DNA of 64,000 nt from Roseiarcus sp963732155 (GCA_963732155.1 CAVSYB010000001.1:70220-134219); one strand, 5' to 3'; counted from the stretch's first letter, positions 19,118 through 27,908 are shown. The notes: generated from the sequence alone by a model not told the origin. Made by a program: numbers and translations.

Positions 19118-19432
19118 TCAGGCGGCGGCCAACCGGGCGGGGGCGTTGCGGCGGAAGAGCATGAGGGCGCCGGCGATCGAGCACAGCGCGGCGGCCGACA
19201 GCCACAGCGCGGGCGCGGAATCGCCGAAATGGCGGATCAGCTGCTTGGCGACGATCAGGGTAGACGTGCCAAACAACGCGGTGGCGAGCGAATAGGCGAG
19301 CGCGAAGCAGGAGGCGCGCACGTCTGGCGGGACGACTTCGGTCAGCGCCGCCACCATCGCGCCATTGTAAACGCCAAAAGTGCAGGACAGCAGCATTTCG
19401 ACGCCGATCAGCTTGGCGACGGGGATCGAGCG
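19118..19432 (-). pseudogene. C-terminal remnant of an MFS metabolite/H+ symporter
   Basis: On the minus strand about 105 residues read as the end of a major facilitator transporter: GVYNGAMVAALTEVVPPDVR, then ASCFALAYSLATALFGTSTL and a last hydrophobic helix ending in LFRRNAPARLAAA. This resembles the final three or four helices of the proline/betaine- or citrate-type (MHS) subfamily. Upstream of roughly 19432 the frame stays open but the sequence is no longer transporter-like, and ppk2 occupies the space where the N-terminal two thirds should be. It is therefore a truncated gene with no start of its own. Confidence 0.7.
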
Positions 19433-19571
19433 ACCCGCCCCTTCAATTTGTCGCGCGACTTTGATTCGGCCGCTCGCGATCTCTCGCCCTGCTTGCAATT
19501 TCGGCGCAACTGCAATTTCGTGAGCCGGCCGCCGGCGAGGCTGGCGGGCTTCGCAATGGCGAGGGGTCGCG

Positions 19572-20438
19572 ATGAAAATGAAATCAAAGGACTTTTGCGT
19601 CGCGGCGGGCGAAAAGGTCGACCTCGCAAAATGGCCGACGCTCATCGATCCCTTCTACAAATCGAAGGGCCAGTATCAGGAGCTGCTGAACGAGCATGTC
19701 GCGCAGTTGAGCGAGCAGCAGGAGCTGCTTTACGCCTCCAACCGCTACGCGCTGCTGATTATTTTTCAGGCGATGGACGCGGCGGGAAAGGACGGCGCGA
19801 TCAAGCACGTCATGTCCGGAGTCAATCCGCAGGGCTGTCAGGTGTTCAGCTTCAAACATCCGAGCGTCGCCGAATTGCAGCATGATTTTCTGTGGCGAAC
19901 GGCGCGCGATCTGCCCGAACGCGGGCGCATCGGCATTTTCAACCGCTCCTACTATGAAGAAGTCCTGATCGTGCGCGTGCATCCCGAAATTCTGCGTAGC
20001 GAAGCGCTCGCCGAGCCGCCGCGCGATCACAAGGCGTTCTGGCGCGAACGCTATCGCTCGATCGCGGGTCTGGAGAGGCACCTGCACGCCAATGGAACCC
20101 GCGTGGTCAAATTCTTCCTCCACCTTTCCAAGGACGAGCAGCGCAAGCGGTTTCTGGCCCGCATCGACGAACCGGAAAAGAACTGGAAGTTCAGCCTCGC
20201 CGATGTCGAGGAGCGCAAGTTCTGGGAAGACTACATGACGGCCTATGAGGACTGCCTCAGCGCGACCAGCGCCGCCGACGCCCCCTGGTTCGTCGTTCCC
20301 GCCGACGACAAACTGAACACCCGGCTGATCGTCTCCAGCGTGATCGTCGAGACGTTGAAAGAGCTCAAAATGAGCTATCCGGAACCGGACGCGGAACGCC
20401 GCAAGGAATTGCGGTCGCTCCGCGAACGGCTCTCCTGA
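19572..20438 (+). CDS. ppk2: polyphosphate kinase 2 family protein
   Basis: PPK2-type nucleotide phosphotransferase, 288 aa, which moves phosphate between polyphosphate and nucleoside mono- or diphosphates. The Walker A loop reads QAMDAAGKDGAIKHVMSG (about residues 56-73), Walker B lies in RIGIFNRSYYEEVLIVRVHPE-like sequence near residue 117, and the lid region is FFLHLSKDEQRKRFLARI. One-domain PPK2 proteins of this length may act on ADP/GDP or AMP; subclass cannot be decided here. It precedes groEL, a hibernation factor and a phasin, which suggests energy-storage and stress physiology. Confidence 0.9.
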   Translation: MKMKSKDFCVAAGEKVDLAKWPTLIDPFYKSKGQYQELLNEHVAQLSEQQELLYASNRYALLIIFQAMDAAGKDGAIKHVMSGVNPQGCQVFSFKHPSVAELQHDFLWRTARDLPERGRIGIFNRSYYEEVLIVRVHPEILRSEALAEPPRDHKAFWRERYRSIAGLERHLHANGTRVVKFFLHLSKDEQRKRFLARIDEPEKNWKFSLADVEERKFWEDYMTAYEDCLSATSAADAPWFVVPADDKLNTRLIVSSVIVETLKELKMSYPEPDAERRKELRSLRERLS

Positions 20439-20682
20439 GCGGCCTGCGGCGCTCGCCGCTGCGGCGTCGGCCGCGGGCCGCTTGAGGCCGGGCGGCGCAG
20501 ACGGAAAACGCGTTCCCCGCGCTGCGGCGCCCCGCTCTCGCCTCGGCGGGATCGCCCCTCGCGCGACATGGCCGGCGCTCGCCGTCGAACGGCGGGCCTC
20601 GATCACCGCTTGATCCAGCGCAACGCGCCGCCCGTCGTTTGATTGATAATTGAACTCCATTTCAGCGGGTCAGGCCCTCGCC

Positions 20683-22305
20683 ATGGCGCACAAGCATCTC
20701 CTCTTTCGCTCGGCGGCCCGGGAGAAGCTCCTCGTCGGGGCGACCCAGCTCGCCGACGCCATCCGAGTGACGCTCGGGCCAAAATCCAAGTGCGTGCTGA
20801 TCCAGAAAAAATGGGGAGCGCCGATCGTCTGCAACGACGGGGTCGCCATCGCCAAGGAAATCGAGCTGAAGGATCCGGAGGAGAATCTGGGAGCCCAGGT
20901 GCTGCGGCAAGCGGCCGAGCGGACTGGGGATCTCGTCGGCGACGGCACCAGCACGTCGACGGTGCTCGCCCACGCCATCTTCGCCGAAGGCGTTCGCAAC
21001 GTCACCGCGGGGGCGAGCGCCATCGACCTGAAGCGCGGTCTCGATCGCGCGATGAGATGCGCCGTCGAATCTCTCAAAGGGCTGTCGAAGCCGGTCGGCA
21101 CGCGCCGGGAGAAGGCGCAGGTCGCCGCCATCTCGGCGCATAACGACGCGGCGGTCGGGGAGCTCATCGCCGACGCGATGGAGAAGATCGGCGACGAGGG
21201 GGTGATTTCCGTCGAGGAATCGAAAACCACCGAAACGGTGCTCGAAGTGGTCGAAGGCATGCAATTCGACCGCGGCTTCGTCTCGCCCTATTTCGTCACC
21301 GATCCCGAGCGCATGGAAGCGGTGCTGGAGGACGCCTATGTCCTGCTGTGCGACCGCAAGATCAGCTCGCTCAACGACATGTTGCCGCTGCTCGAGCAGG
21401 TCGCCAAGGCGAGCAAGCCGCTTCTCGTCGTCGCCGAGGATGTCGACGGCGAGGCGCTCGCCACGCTGATCGTCAACCAGCTTCGCGGCGCGCTCAAGGG
21501 CTGCGCCGTCAAGGCGCCGGGTTTCGGCGATCGGCGCAAGGCGATGCTGGAGGACATCGCCGCGGTGACCGGCGCGCAGGTGATCGCCGAGGATTTGGGA
21601 CTGAAGCTCGAGGGCGCGAACATCGAGCAACTCGGCCGCGCCGAGCGCGTGGTCGTCGACAAGGACAATACGACGATCATCGGCGGGGCCGGCCAGCGCG
21701 TCCGGATCGACGGCCGCATTCAGCAGATACGCCACGAGATCGAGAAGACGACGACCGACTACGACCGCGAAAAGCTCGAGGAGCGCCTCGCCAAGCTCGC
21801 CGGCGGCGTCGCGGTGATCCGGGTCGGCGCGCCGACCGAGGCGGAAATGAAGTCCAAGAAGGAGGCCCTGGACAACTCGATCAGCGCGACCAAGGCGGCG
21901 GTCGCCGAGGGCATCGTGCCGGGAGGCGGCCTCGCCCTGCTGCGCGCGATCGCGGCGGTCGCGGTCGAAGAGGGCAAGTGCGAAGGCGACGAGCGGACCG
22001 GCGTACAGATTCTCAAACGCGCGCTGGAGGCGCCGGCGCGTCAGATCGCCGAGAACTCCGCCGCCGATGGCGGCGTCGTCGTGGCGCGCCTGCTCGAGGG
22101 AAAGGGCGCCTTCGGCTTCGACGCGGCGCGCAACCAATATGTCGACCTCGTCGAGGCCGGCATCGTCGATCCCACCAAAGTCGTCCGCGTCGCGCTTGAA
22201 AACGCCGTTTCGACGGCGAGCGTGATGCTGCTCGCCGAGGCGACGATGACCGAAATTCCCGAGGCGGCAAAGGCGCCGGCTGGCGAGGCGATGTCGGAGA
22301 TGTAG
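20683..22305 (+). CDS. groEL: GroEL-like 60-kDa chaperonin, divergent paralogue without GroES
   Basis: ATP-dependent protein-folding ring subunit, 540 aa from the ATG at 20683 (MAHKHLLFRSAAREK); an in-frame TTG at 20650 is less likely. ATP-site motifs are present: VTLGPKSKCVLI, CNDGVAIAKEIEL and GDGTSTSTVLA, the last being GDGTTTATVLA in typical GroEL. The apical and intermediate regions align throughout, for example ERLAKLAGGVAVIRVGA. Differences from the housekeeping protein are an atypical N terminus, a second-half ATP loop with Ser for Thr, no Gly-Gly-Met tail (it ends PAGEAMSEM) and no groES beside it. It is probably an extra, stress-linked chaperonin rather than the essential one. Confidence 0.9.
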   Translation: MAHKHLLFRSAAREKLLVGATQLADAIRVTLGPKSKCVLIQKKWGAPIVCNDGVAIAKEIELKDPEENLGAQVLRQAAERTGDLVGDGTSTSTVLAHAIFAEGVRNVTAGASAIDLKRGLDRAMRCAVESLKGLSKPVGTRREKAQVAAISAHNDAAVGELIADAMEKIGDEGVISVEESKTTETVLEVVEGMQFDRGFVSPYFVTDPERMEAVLEDAYVLLCDRKISSLNDMLPLLEQVAKASKPLLVVAEDVDGEALATLIVNQLRGALKGCAVKAPGFGDRRKAMLEDIAAVTGAQVIAEDLGLKLEGANIEQLGRAERVVVDKDNTTIIGGAGQRVRIDGRIQQIRHEIEKTTTDYDREKLEERLAKLAGGVAVIRVGAPTEAEMKSKKEALDNSISATKAAVAEGIVPGGGLALLRAIAAVAVEEGKCEGDERTGVQILKRALEAPARQIAENSAADGGVVVARLLEGKGAFGFDAARNQYVDLVEAGIVDPTKVVRVALENAVSTASVMLLAEATMTEIPEAAKAPAGEAMSEM

Positions 22306-22346
22306 CGGCGCCGACGAGCGCGGCGGTGATTCGAACGAGGAGGACG

Positions 22347-22910
22347 ATGGAAACGATCGTTGAAGTCGATTTCGAGGGGATGACCCCGATCGCGTCCGTT
22401 CGATCGGCGATCGAGGCTGGCGTCGAGCGGCTCGAGAAGCGTTTCGGGCGCATCACCGCGTGCCGCGTCGTGGTCAAGGGTCCGGGCGGTCATCATCGAA
22501 CGAGCGGCCTCTACGAGGTCCGCGTCTGGCTGTCTCTGCCCGACGGCCGGCAGGTGGCGGCGGCGCGCACGCCGCCGCAGGACGAGCGCTATGGCGACCT
22601 TTCCTTCGCGGTCAACGACGCGTTCAAGCGCGCTCGCCGACGGCTGCGGGAGCAGGTCCGGCGAATGGATGGCAAGGTCAAGACGCATGAGGGCGAACCC
22701 ATCGGCACGGTCACGAAGCTCGATGACGGATTCGGGTTCCTGCAGACGAGCGATGGGCGGGAAATTTATTTTAACGCCAACAGCGTGCTCAATGGCGCGT
22801 TCGCAAGGCTGAAGGCGGGGACGCGCGTGACTTTCGCCGAGGAGGCAGGCGAAAAAGGGCCGCAGGCGAGCACCGTGAGGCTGCTCGGACAACATGGCAT
22901 GCGCCAGTAG
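22347..22910 (+). CDS. HPF/RaiA ribosome-hibernation domain fused to a cold-shock domain
   Basis: 187 aa from the ATG at 22347, preceded by GAGGAGG at 22337-22343 (a GTG at 22326 is also in frame). Residues 1 to about 110 look like an S30AE/HPF domain (VDFEGMTPIASVRSAIEAGV, the basic helix NDAFKRARRRLREQVRR). Residues about 118-180 form a cold-shock OB fold: GTVTKLDDGFGFLQTSDG, EIYFNANSVLNG and RVTFAEEAGEKGPQA match the RNP1/RNP2-containing CSD pattern. HPF parks 70S ribosomes and CSDs bind single-stranded RNA, so a dual role in translational shutdown under stress is inferred. It lies 41 nt after groEL. Confidence 0.85.
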   Translation: METIVEVDFEGMTPIASVRSAIEAGVERLEKRFGRITACRVVVKGPGGHHRTSGLYEVRVWLSLPDGRQVAAARTPPQDERYGDLSFAVNDAFKRARRRLREQVRRMDGKVKTHEGEPIGTVTKLDDGFGFLQTSDGREIYFNANSVLNGAFARLKAGTRVTFAEEAGEKGPQASTVRLLGQHGMRQ

Positions 22911-22999
22911 CGCAAATCCACGGCCGGCGAGCCCGTCGAGAGAGAGGCGAACGCGCGAGCGTCCGATGTCCCGGGTTCGGGAAAAGAGGAAGCACGATC

Positions 23000-23446
23000 A
23001 TGGAACGGGTCAGAATTCCGTGGAAGAGTTGGGTGGTGATCTGCGACGGCGTCAAGGCGCTGACATTGCGCAATGACGGCGACGCCGAGCTGCTCAATCT
23101 CACGCTGGTCGACGTGCGCTTTCAACCCGCGCCGCGGACCAGCGCGCTCGGCTCCGACAAGCCGGGACGCGCCTTTCAGTCGCATGGATTCAATCGAAGC
23201 GCCGAGGACGAGACCGATCTGCATGCGCAGGCGGAGGCCGAATTTCTCGCAGGCGTCGCGGAACGGCTGGACAAGGCGGTGCGCGAACAGGTCATCAAGA
23301 GCGTCGTGCTGGTCGCGCCGCCAAAGGCGCTTGGCCAGTTGCGCAAGCGATTGACCCCCGCCGTCGAGGCGGTCGTGACGGCGGAAATGGCGAAGGATTG
23401 GGCGCGGTTGTCGACGCCCGAGATCGAGAAGCATCTCGCCGGCTGA
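23000..23446 (+). CDS. host attachment protein family (baeRF-like)
   Basis: 148 aa. It begins MERVRIPWKSWVVICDGVKA, has the central GRAFQSHGFNRSAEDETDLHAQAEAEF segment in modified form and ends LSTPEIEKHLAG, all typical of the alphaproteobacterial family annotated 'protein required for attachment to host cells', a relative of release-factor-like (baeRF/eRF1) folds. Biochemical role is not established. It follows the HPF-CSD gene after 89 nt, and the pairing with ribosome-related genes makes a translation-linked role worth considering. RBS: GAGGAAG before the ATG. Confidence 0.8.
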   Translation: MERVRIPWKSWVVICDGVKALTLRNDGDAELLNLTLVDVRFQPAPRTSALGSDKPGRAFQSHGFNRSAEDETDLHAQAEAEFLAGVAERLDKAVREQVIKSVVLVAPPKALGQLRKRLTPAVEAVVTAEMAKDWARLSTPEIEKHLAG

Positions 23447-23559
23447 GATCGGCGCGCGACCCGGCGCGGCGGCGTTGCCAGTGCGCGCCGAACGGTGCGA
23501 AGGAAGCGTCGGAGGCGCGCCTCGCGCTTTCCGCCGGAGGCAAGATCCGCCGCCGGCGC

Positions 23560-24000
23560 TCAGAGCTTCTCCTTGCCGCCGCCCTGCTCGAAACTCCCGC
23601 GAATCTCGGCGACGCTCGCCGTGATGCGGTCGCCGATGATTTTGAATGCGTCGGTGTTGGATTTCCTGGCGAGGTCGGTGAGTTCGCGCACGCCGCTCAC
23701 CGTCGCGTCGAACGCCTTGCGCGCGAGTTCGGTCTGCTTGGCGAGCGTTTCCTGAGGGTTGCCGGTCGGCTTGAACTCCCGCACCCGATCGAGCGCGTCC
23801 TGGAAGGACGCCTCGACGATTTGCGCCTGTTTCATCGCCGCCGACTTCGCGCCCTGCGACGCGATCTCGAGGGATTGCGCGAGAGCGTCGATGTTCTTGC
23901 GGTTGGTCTCGACGAGCTTGTCGACGTCGACTTTCGGCAGCCCGAGATCGGACCCGAATTTCTTGAGCATGTCAGCAAAAGACTGGGGGGCTTCCGGCAT
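23560..24000 (-). CDS. phasin family protein
   Basis: Coats polyhydroxyalkanoate granules. It is 146 aa, start ATG at 24000 with AGGGGAGA just upstream. It is almost wholly alpha-helical and amphipathic: MPEAPQSFADMLKKFGSDLG at the N terminus, then the phasin core NRKNIDALAQSLEIASQGAK and QTELARKAFDATVSGVRELT. It is convergent with the attachment-protein gene and divergent from the SDR gene. It implies that the organism stores PHA, consistent with the nearby polyphosphate kinase. Longer in-frame reading upstream of the ATG is Arg/Pro-rich and not phasin-like. Confidence 0.88.
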   Translation of the reverse strand: MPEAPQSFADMLKKFGSDLGLPKVDVDKLVETNRKNIDALAQSLEIASQGAKSAAMKQAQIVEASFQDALDRVREFKPTGNPQETLAKQTELARKAFDATVSGVRELTDLARKSNTDAFKIIGDRITASVAEIRGSFEQGGGKEKL

Positions 24001-24269
24001 GTTTTTCTCCCCTTTGAGCGCAACTGGCGGCCTCGAATGAGACCCCGGCGAACCTGCCATTTCAGTGCGGCCTGATAAAGGCGCCGGAGGCAAGGGCGGA
24101 CGCTCGCCTTTGCGCCTTCGCCAGCGTGAAGCGCCGGACCGGGGCGCCGACGATCGATCCGCCGGACCGCCGCTTCGCCCTGTTCCGGCAAGCCGAGGCG
24201 GCGTAACGTGCGCGCCGGGCTGGCCGCCGTCCGGGCGATGTCGGTTTTCTTGATACGGGAGACGGTGGT

Positions 24270-24971
24270 ATGGCCGATCGGACAACAGCGGTGGTCGTCG
24301 GCGGGTCGAACGGCATCGGACTCGCCGTGGCCCGGGCTCTGGCCGCGCGCGGCGAACTGGTGGCGGTGACGAGCCGCGATCCGGCGCGGGCGGAAGCGGC
24401 GGCGCGCCAGGTGGGGAACGGCGCAATCGGCGTCGCCGTCGATCTCGCGACGCCGCCGGAAATCGCCGGGAAGCTCGCCGGCATCGGCCGGGTCGACCAT
24501 CTCGTCATCGGCGCCGTCGAGCGCGACCGCAACAGCGTCAAGACCTACGACATTGCGGGGGCGATGCGGCTGGTGACGATCAAACTCGTCGGCTATTCCG
24601 AGGTCGTTCATACCCTCGCCTCGCGCCTTTCGCCCGCCGCCGCGATCGTGCTCTACGGCGGGCAGGCGCGCGAGCGGCCGTACCCGGGCTCGACGACGGT
24701 CACCTCGATCAATGGCGGCGTCACCGCGATGGTGCGCACCTTGGCGGTGGAGCTTGCGCCGGTGCGCGTCAACGCCATCCATCCGGGGGTCGTCGGCGAC
24801 AGCCACGCCTGGGTCGGCAACACCGAGGCCACCGAACGGGTGCGCAGCCGCACCCCCACCGGCCGGCTCGTCACCACAGCCGACTGCGTCGGCGCTACCC
24901 TGTTCCTGCTCGACAACCCTGGCGTCAACGGCGCCAACCTCGTGGTGGATGGCGGTTGGACGTTGATGTGA
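24270..24971 (+). CDS. SDR-family protein lacking the catalytic Ser-Tyr-Lys
   Basis: Rossmann-fold short-chain dehydrogenase/reductase, 233 aa. The cofactor loop VVGGSNGIGLAVARAL (residues 9-24) and the C-terminal GANLVVDGGWTLM are standard. In the active-site region, where most members have Ser and YxxxK, this protein reads IVLYGGQARERPYPG followed by TTVTSINGGVTAMV, so the Tyr and Lys positions appear to be Val and Asn. It may have a different chemistry or a non-enzymatic role. RBS-like GGGAGACGG precedes the ATG. It is transcribed divergently from the phasin. Confidence 0.82.
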   Translation: MADRTTAVVVGGSNGIGLAVARALAARGELVAVTSRDPARAEAAARQVGNGAIGVAVDLATPPEIAGKLAGIGRVDHLVIGAVERDRNSVKTYDIAGAMRLVTIKLVGYSEVVHTLASRLSPAAAIVLYGGQARERPYPGSTTVTSINGGVTAMVRTLAVELAPVRVNAIHPGVVGDSHAWVGNTEATERVRSRTPTGRLVTTADCVGATLFLLDNPGVNGANLVVDGGWTLM

Positions 24972-25214
24972 GCGCCGGCGCGAGCGCCGGGTTTCCCATT
25001 CGTCGGGGCGAGACGACGAACGCGCGACTCCGCGCGGCCTTCCTCCCCTCTCTCTGAACCCGTCGCCGGCGGTCGGCGACAAGCCGGGCGCGCCGGCGCA
25101 TCGCCGGCAAGGTTCATCGTATTTCTAACTTGCTTAACGCGCAGGTAACTACTGTGCGCGACAATTCGTTAGAATTTTCTCTACTTTTTCTGATCAGGAG
25201 TTCAGGAGCGTTAA

Positions 25215-25919
25215 ATGAGAGGCTTATTGGTGTCGGCCGCCGCGATTGCTTTCGCGGCGCCTGCTTTAGCCGATGGCGTGCTCCCGATCCCCGACGCCTA
25301 CAATTGGACCGGCCTTTACGCCGGCGGCCAGCTCGGCTGGGCATGGTCGCAGACCGATACGACAACCACCCGCTCGACCACCGGCGCCTTCGTCGGGTCG
25401 GCGACCGACGACCGGAACAGTTTCCGCGGCGGCGGCCAAATCGGCTATGATTTCATGACTATGCCGGGCCTCGTGGTCGGCGGGCGAGCCACCTTCCTGT
25501 GGGGATCGTCGTCGACCACGACGAATTCCAACGCCGCGGGAACCAACGTTTCAACGAGCGCCAGCGGCGACGACATCGGCGGCACGGTGAACGCTCGCCT
25601 CGGTTACGCATTCGGGGATTTCCTGCCCTATGCGACGGGCGGCTGGGCCTGGGCGGACGGCGACTCGACCCGGACGCAAGTTGTCGGCGTCACCGGATTG
25701 GCGACGCCCGGCACCGTCGAGCAGGAGAGCGTCTTTCGCAACGGCTGGAACATCGGCGGGGGACTCGAATACCGGCTCTGGAGCAATTGGACCGTCTTCG
25801 GCGAATACCGCTACACCCAGTTCGGATCGGTCAGCGTGACGTATCCGCTGGCGCAAAGAACGGACGCTTCATCGACGTCATCGAACGCGGTGAACCTTGG
25901 CGTGAACTATAAGTTCTAG
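25215..25919 (+). CDS. outer-membrane beta-barrel protein (Omp25/porin-like family)
   Basis: 234 aa. Signal peptide MRGLLVSAAAIAFAAPALA, then the family opening YNWTGLYAGGQLGWAWSQ, alternating Gly/aromatic strands (GGGQIGYDF, NARLGYAFGDFLPYATGG, GLEYRLWSNWTVFGEYRYT) and the C-terminal Phe of outer-membrane barrels (LGVNYKF). These eight-stranded proteins are abundant in Rhizobiales. A CAGGAG ribosome-binding site lies shortly before the ATG. The 243 nt upstream are AT-richer than the surroundings and probably hold its promoter. Confidence 0.9.
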   Translation: MRGLLVSAAAIAFAAPALADGVLPIPDAYNWTGLYAGGQLGWAWSQTDTTTTRSTTGAFVGSATDDRNSFRGGGQIGYDFMTMPGLVVGGRATFLWGSSSTTTNSNAAGTNVSTSASGDDIGGTVNARLGYAFGDFLPYATGGWAWADGDSTRTQVVGVTGLATPGTVEQESVFRNGWNIGGGLEYRLWSNWTVFGEYRYTQFGSVSVTYPLAQRTDASSTSSNAVNLGVNYKF

Positions 25920-26234
25920 CCGATCCAATCCGGCCGTTCCGTCGCTGTGGGACTTCGCGTCGCCGGTTGGGCCTCGACCCGGCGCGGCGCGCATCCGCGA
26001 TCCCGTGATCCGATCACGCAGGAAAACGCGCGTTGGCGCATCGCCTCCCGTCGGCCTGAACGACGCAACTCCTCGCGTTCTCCCGCGCCGGTCTTTGAAC
26101 GCCGTGAAACGACCCCCAGGCTGTTCAGTCGAAGTTCATGTCGCGCGCTCCATAAGCGCGGGCATCGCCCGAGCACATGCGCGATTTCGCCGATCTTCCC
26201 GGCAATCTATCCGACCAACAAGAGGAATGTCCCC

Positions 26235-26648
26235 ATGTTCAAAGAAGCGTTTGTGTCCGGCCTTCTCGCCCTGACCTTGGCGTGCACGTCGGTGATGGCT
26301 CAGACCGAGGCGCCGCCGGCCCCTCCGGGCGCGGCCGAACAGGCGCCGCCGCCCGGCGCGCCGGGCGAGTCGATGGCGCCTTCGGCGCCCATGGGCGCGC
26401 CGCCCATGCGCGCGTTCTCCAGGCGCGCCGCCAACCGGGCGCTGATCATGAGCTGCCGAAGCCGGGCCATCGCCCACGGCCTTGTCGGACATCAGCGCCG
26501 GCTGGCGGTGCTTTCCTGCGTTCGCGCCAAGCGGCCCTTGCTGGCGGCGCGAATGGTCTGTCGGCAGAAGGGCAAGAGGCTGGGCCTGTATCCCCATTCC
26601 GCCCGCCTGCACGCCTATGTGCGCAGATGCCTCGGCAGAGCAGGTTGA
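26235..26648 (+). CDS. exported Pro/Arg-rich protein of unknown function
   Basis: 137 aa from the ATG at 26235, with AGAGGAA upstream. A signal peptide (MFKEAFVSGLLALTLACTSV) ends near VMAQ, a Pro/Ala/Gly-rich linker follows (residues 22-55), then a basic C-terminal half with four cysteines (MSCRSR, LSCVRA, MVCRQK, RRCLGR), suggesting disulphides in the periplasm. No family recognised. Open frame upstream of the ATG lacks signal-peptide character. Confidence 0.65.
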   Translation: MFKEAFVSGLLALTLACTSVMAQTEAPPAPPGAAEQAPPPGAPGESMAPSAPMGAPPMRAFSRRAANRALIMSCRSRAIAHGLVGHQRRLAVLSCVRAKRPLLAARMVCRQKGKRLGLYPHSARLHAYVRRCLGRAG

Positions 26649-26945
26649 GACAGGCCTGACGCTTCGACGATCGATCGCCGCCGAGCGGTCCGCTCTCTCC
26701 GGCCTCGTCGCCCGAAACGGCGGCGGGGCCTTTTCGCGCCGTGGCTTTCCGACGATGACCTTGGCGTCGGACGCCCGCCGGCATGCGGGCGCTGACCGAG
26801 CCTCTCATTGACGATGACGCGGAGGCATGCCCGAGGCGAGAGGCGTTTGCCCTCAAGCGGCGCCGCGGACGCGCTGTTGCGCGTCTTCGTTACGCGTCAA
26901 ACCGCGAGGACGGGGAGGGCCCGGAGCGCTTCAAACAGGCAATTT

Positions 26946-27110
26946 CTACGAGAAATTGCTCGAGACCTCGTTGAAGGTTCCGCTCAGATTCGTGCCGATG
27001 ATGGTCAATGCTGCGATGATCGGCAGCGCGATAAGAAGAGCAAGAAGCGCATATTCGATGGCGGTTGCGCCCGATGCGTCATCAGCGAAATTGAAAAGGG
27101 CCTTGATCAT
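26946..27110 (-). CDS. flp: Flp/Fap-type IVb pilin
   Basis: A 54-aa gene. It reads MIKALFNFADDASGATAIEY then ALLALLIALPIIAALTIIGT and ends NEVSSNFS. The segment GATAIEYALLALLIA is the prepilin-peptidase processing region and hydrophobic helix of Flp pilins (cleavage expected after the Gly, Glu at +5, Tyr at +6). GGAG stands 8 nt before the ATG. Flp pilins are exported by the Tad system for adhesion; no tad/cpa genes are in the window, so this copy is solitary here. Confidence 0.88.
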   Translation of the reverse strand: MIKALFNFADDASGATAIEYALLALLIALPIIAALTIIGTNLSGTFNEVSSNFS

Positions 27111-27464
27111 CTCGATTGCTCCGGCGCCGGGGTAAATCTGCGGCGCGGGTCGGAAATACTCCTCCCGACTGAAATGGCACGCTAGCTTCTCCGTATTGCC
27201 GCTGCGTTAATTTGTGCGGGGACGGCGCGTTACCAATTTCTTTCTGGCGCGCTCGAAATTTAGCGCTCCCCCGCCGCTCGCCGGGGTTGCTTCAAGATCG
27301 TGCGCGCCATGTCACGATCAGCCTCGCCTCGCCGCCGAACGACAGCCGAAGGCCGGTCGGATCGCGATCGGCGGGTGTTTTCCCTGGCGCAAACGACTTC
27401 TGGTCAGCAATTCTCCGCCTCGCGGCGACCGCAGTGGCGCACGGCGCAGACGGGCGCGCCTCGC
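27111..27464. other. 354 nt without a recognised gene
   Basis: Upstream side of the Flp pilin gene. Short open frames on the plus strand are Arg/Ser-rich and look like chance. No convincing promoter, hairpin or repeat was picked out. Confidence 0.5.
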
Positions 27465-27731
27465 TCATTTCGGCGGCGTTCGGCTGAAACGCCGTCGTCG
27501 TGAGATTTCTTCAGGCGTTTTGGAGGTTGCGAGGAGGTCGCATTCGGCCAGCGGCGGCAGCGATTCCTTAACTGTGATCCCGGATTGCCCGGCCGCCTTT
27601 CTGGCCGCCTTGCGCCATTTCCGGGCGTCCTCGACATGGCGAAAGCCTTGCCCGACGTTCGTAAGGCGCGCCGCAAGCCACCGCGGCGTTGGTCTCCCGT
27701 GAGGATCAATCGGGGCGCCGTCTCGTCGCAA
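27465..27731 (-). CDS. small hypothetical protein, possibly degenerate
   Basis: 88 aa on the minus strand. The middle part (RPTPRWLAARLTNVGQGFRH, then EDARKWRKAARKAAGQSG) has a protein-like, amphipathic composition, while the last 20 residues are Arg-rich and look like read-through. Third-position GC is lower than in the core genes. No family recognised; it could be the remains of a longer gene, since an overlapping frame is open on the same strand. Confidence 0.35.
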   Translation of the reverse strand: MRRDGAPIDPHGRPTPRWLAARLTNVGQGFRHVEDARKWRKAARKAAGQSGITVKESLPPLAECDLLATSKTPEEISRRRRFSRTPPK

Positions 27732-27908
27732 GCGCGCAACGCCGGCCGGTGGTCCGGCGCCGTCCTCACAATTTTGGAAGGCGCCCGGGAAGCGCTCGAC
27801 GAGATTATGTCGCGGCGCGCAAAGGCCGGCGGTTGCGGCGACGGTCTCGAACCGATCCGCAGCCGCCCTCGAACCGATCGCAGACGCCGTTCACATTTGA
27901 ATGAGGTT

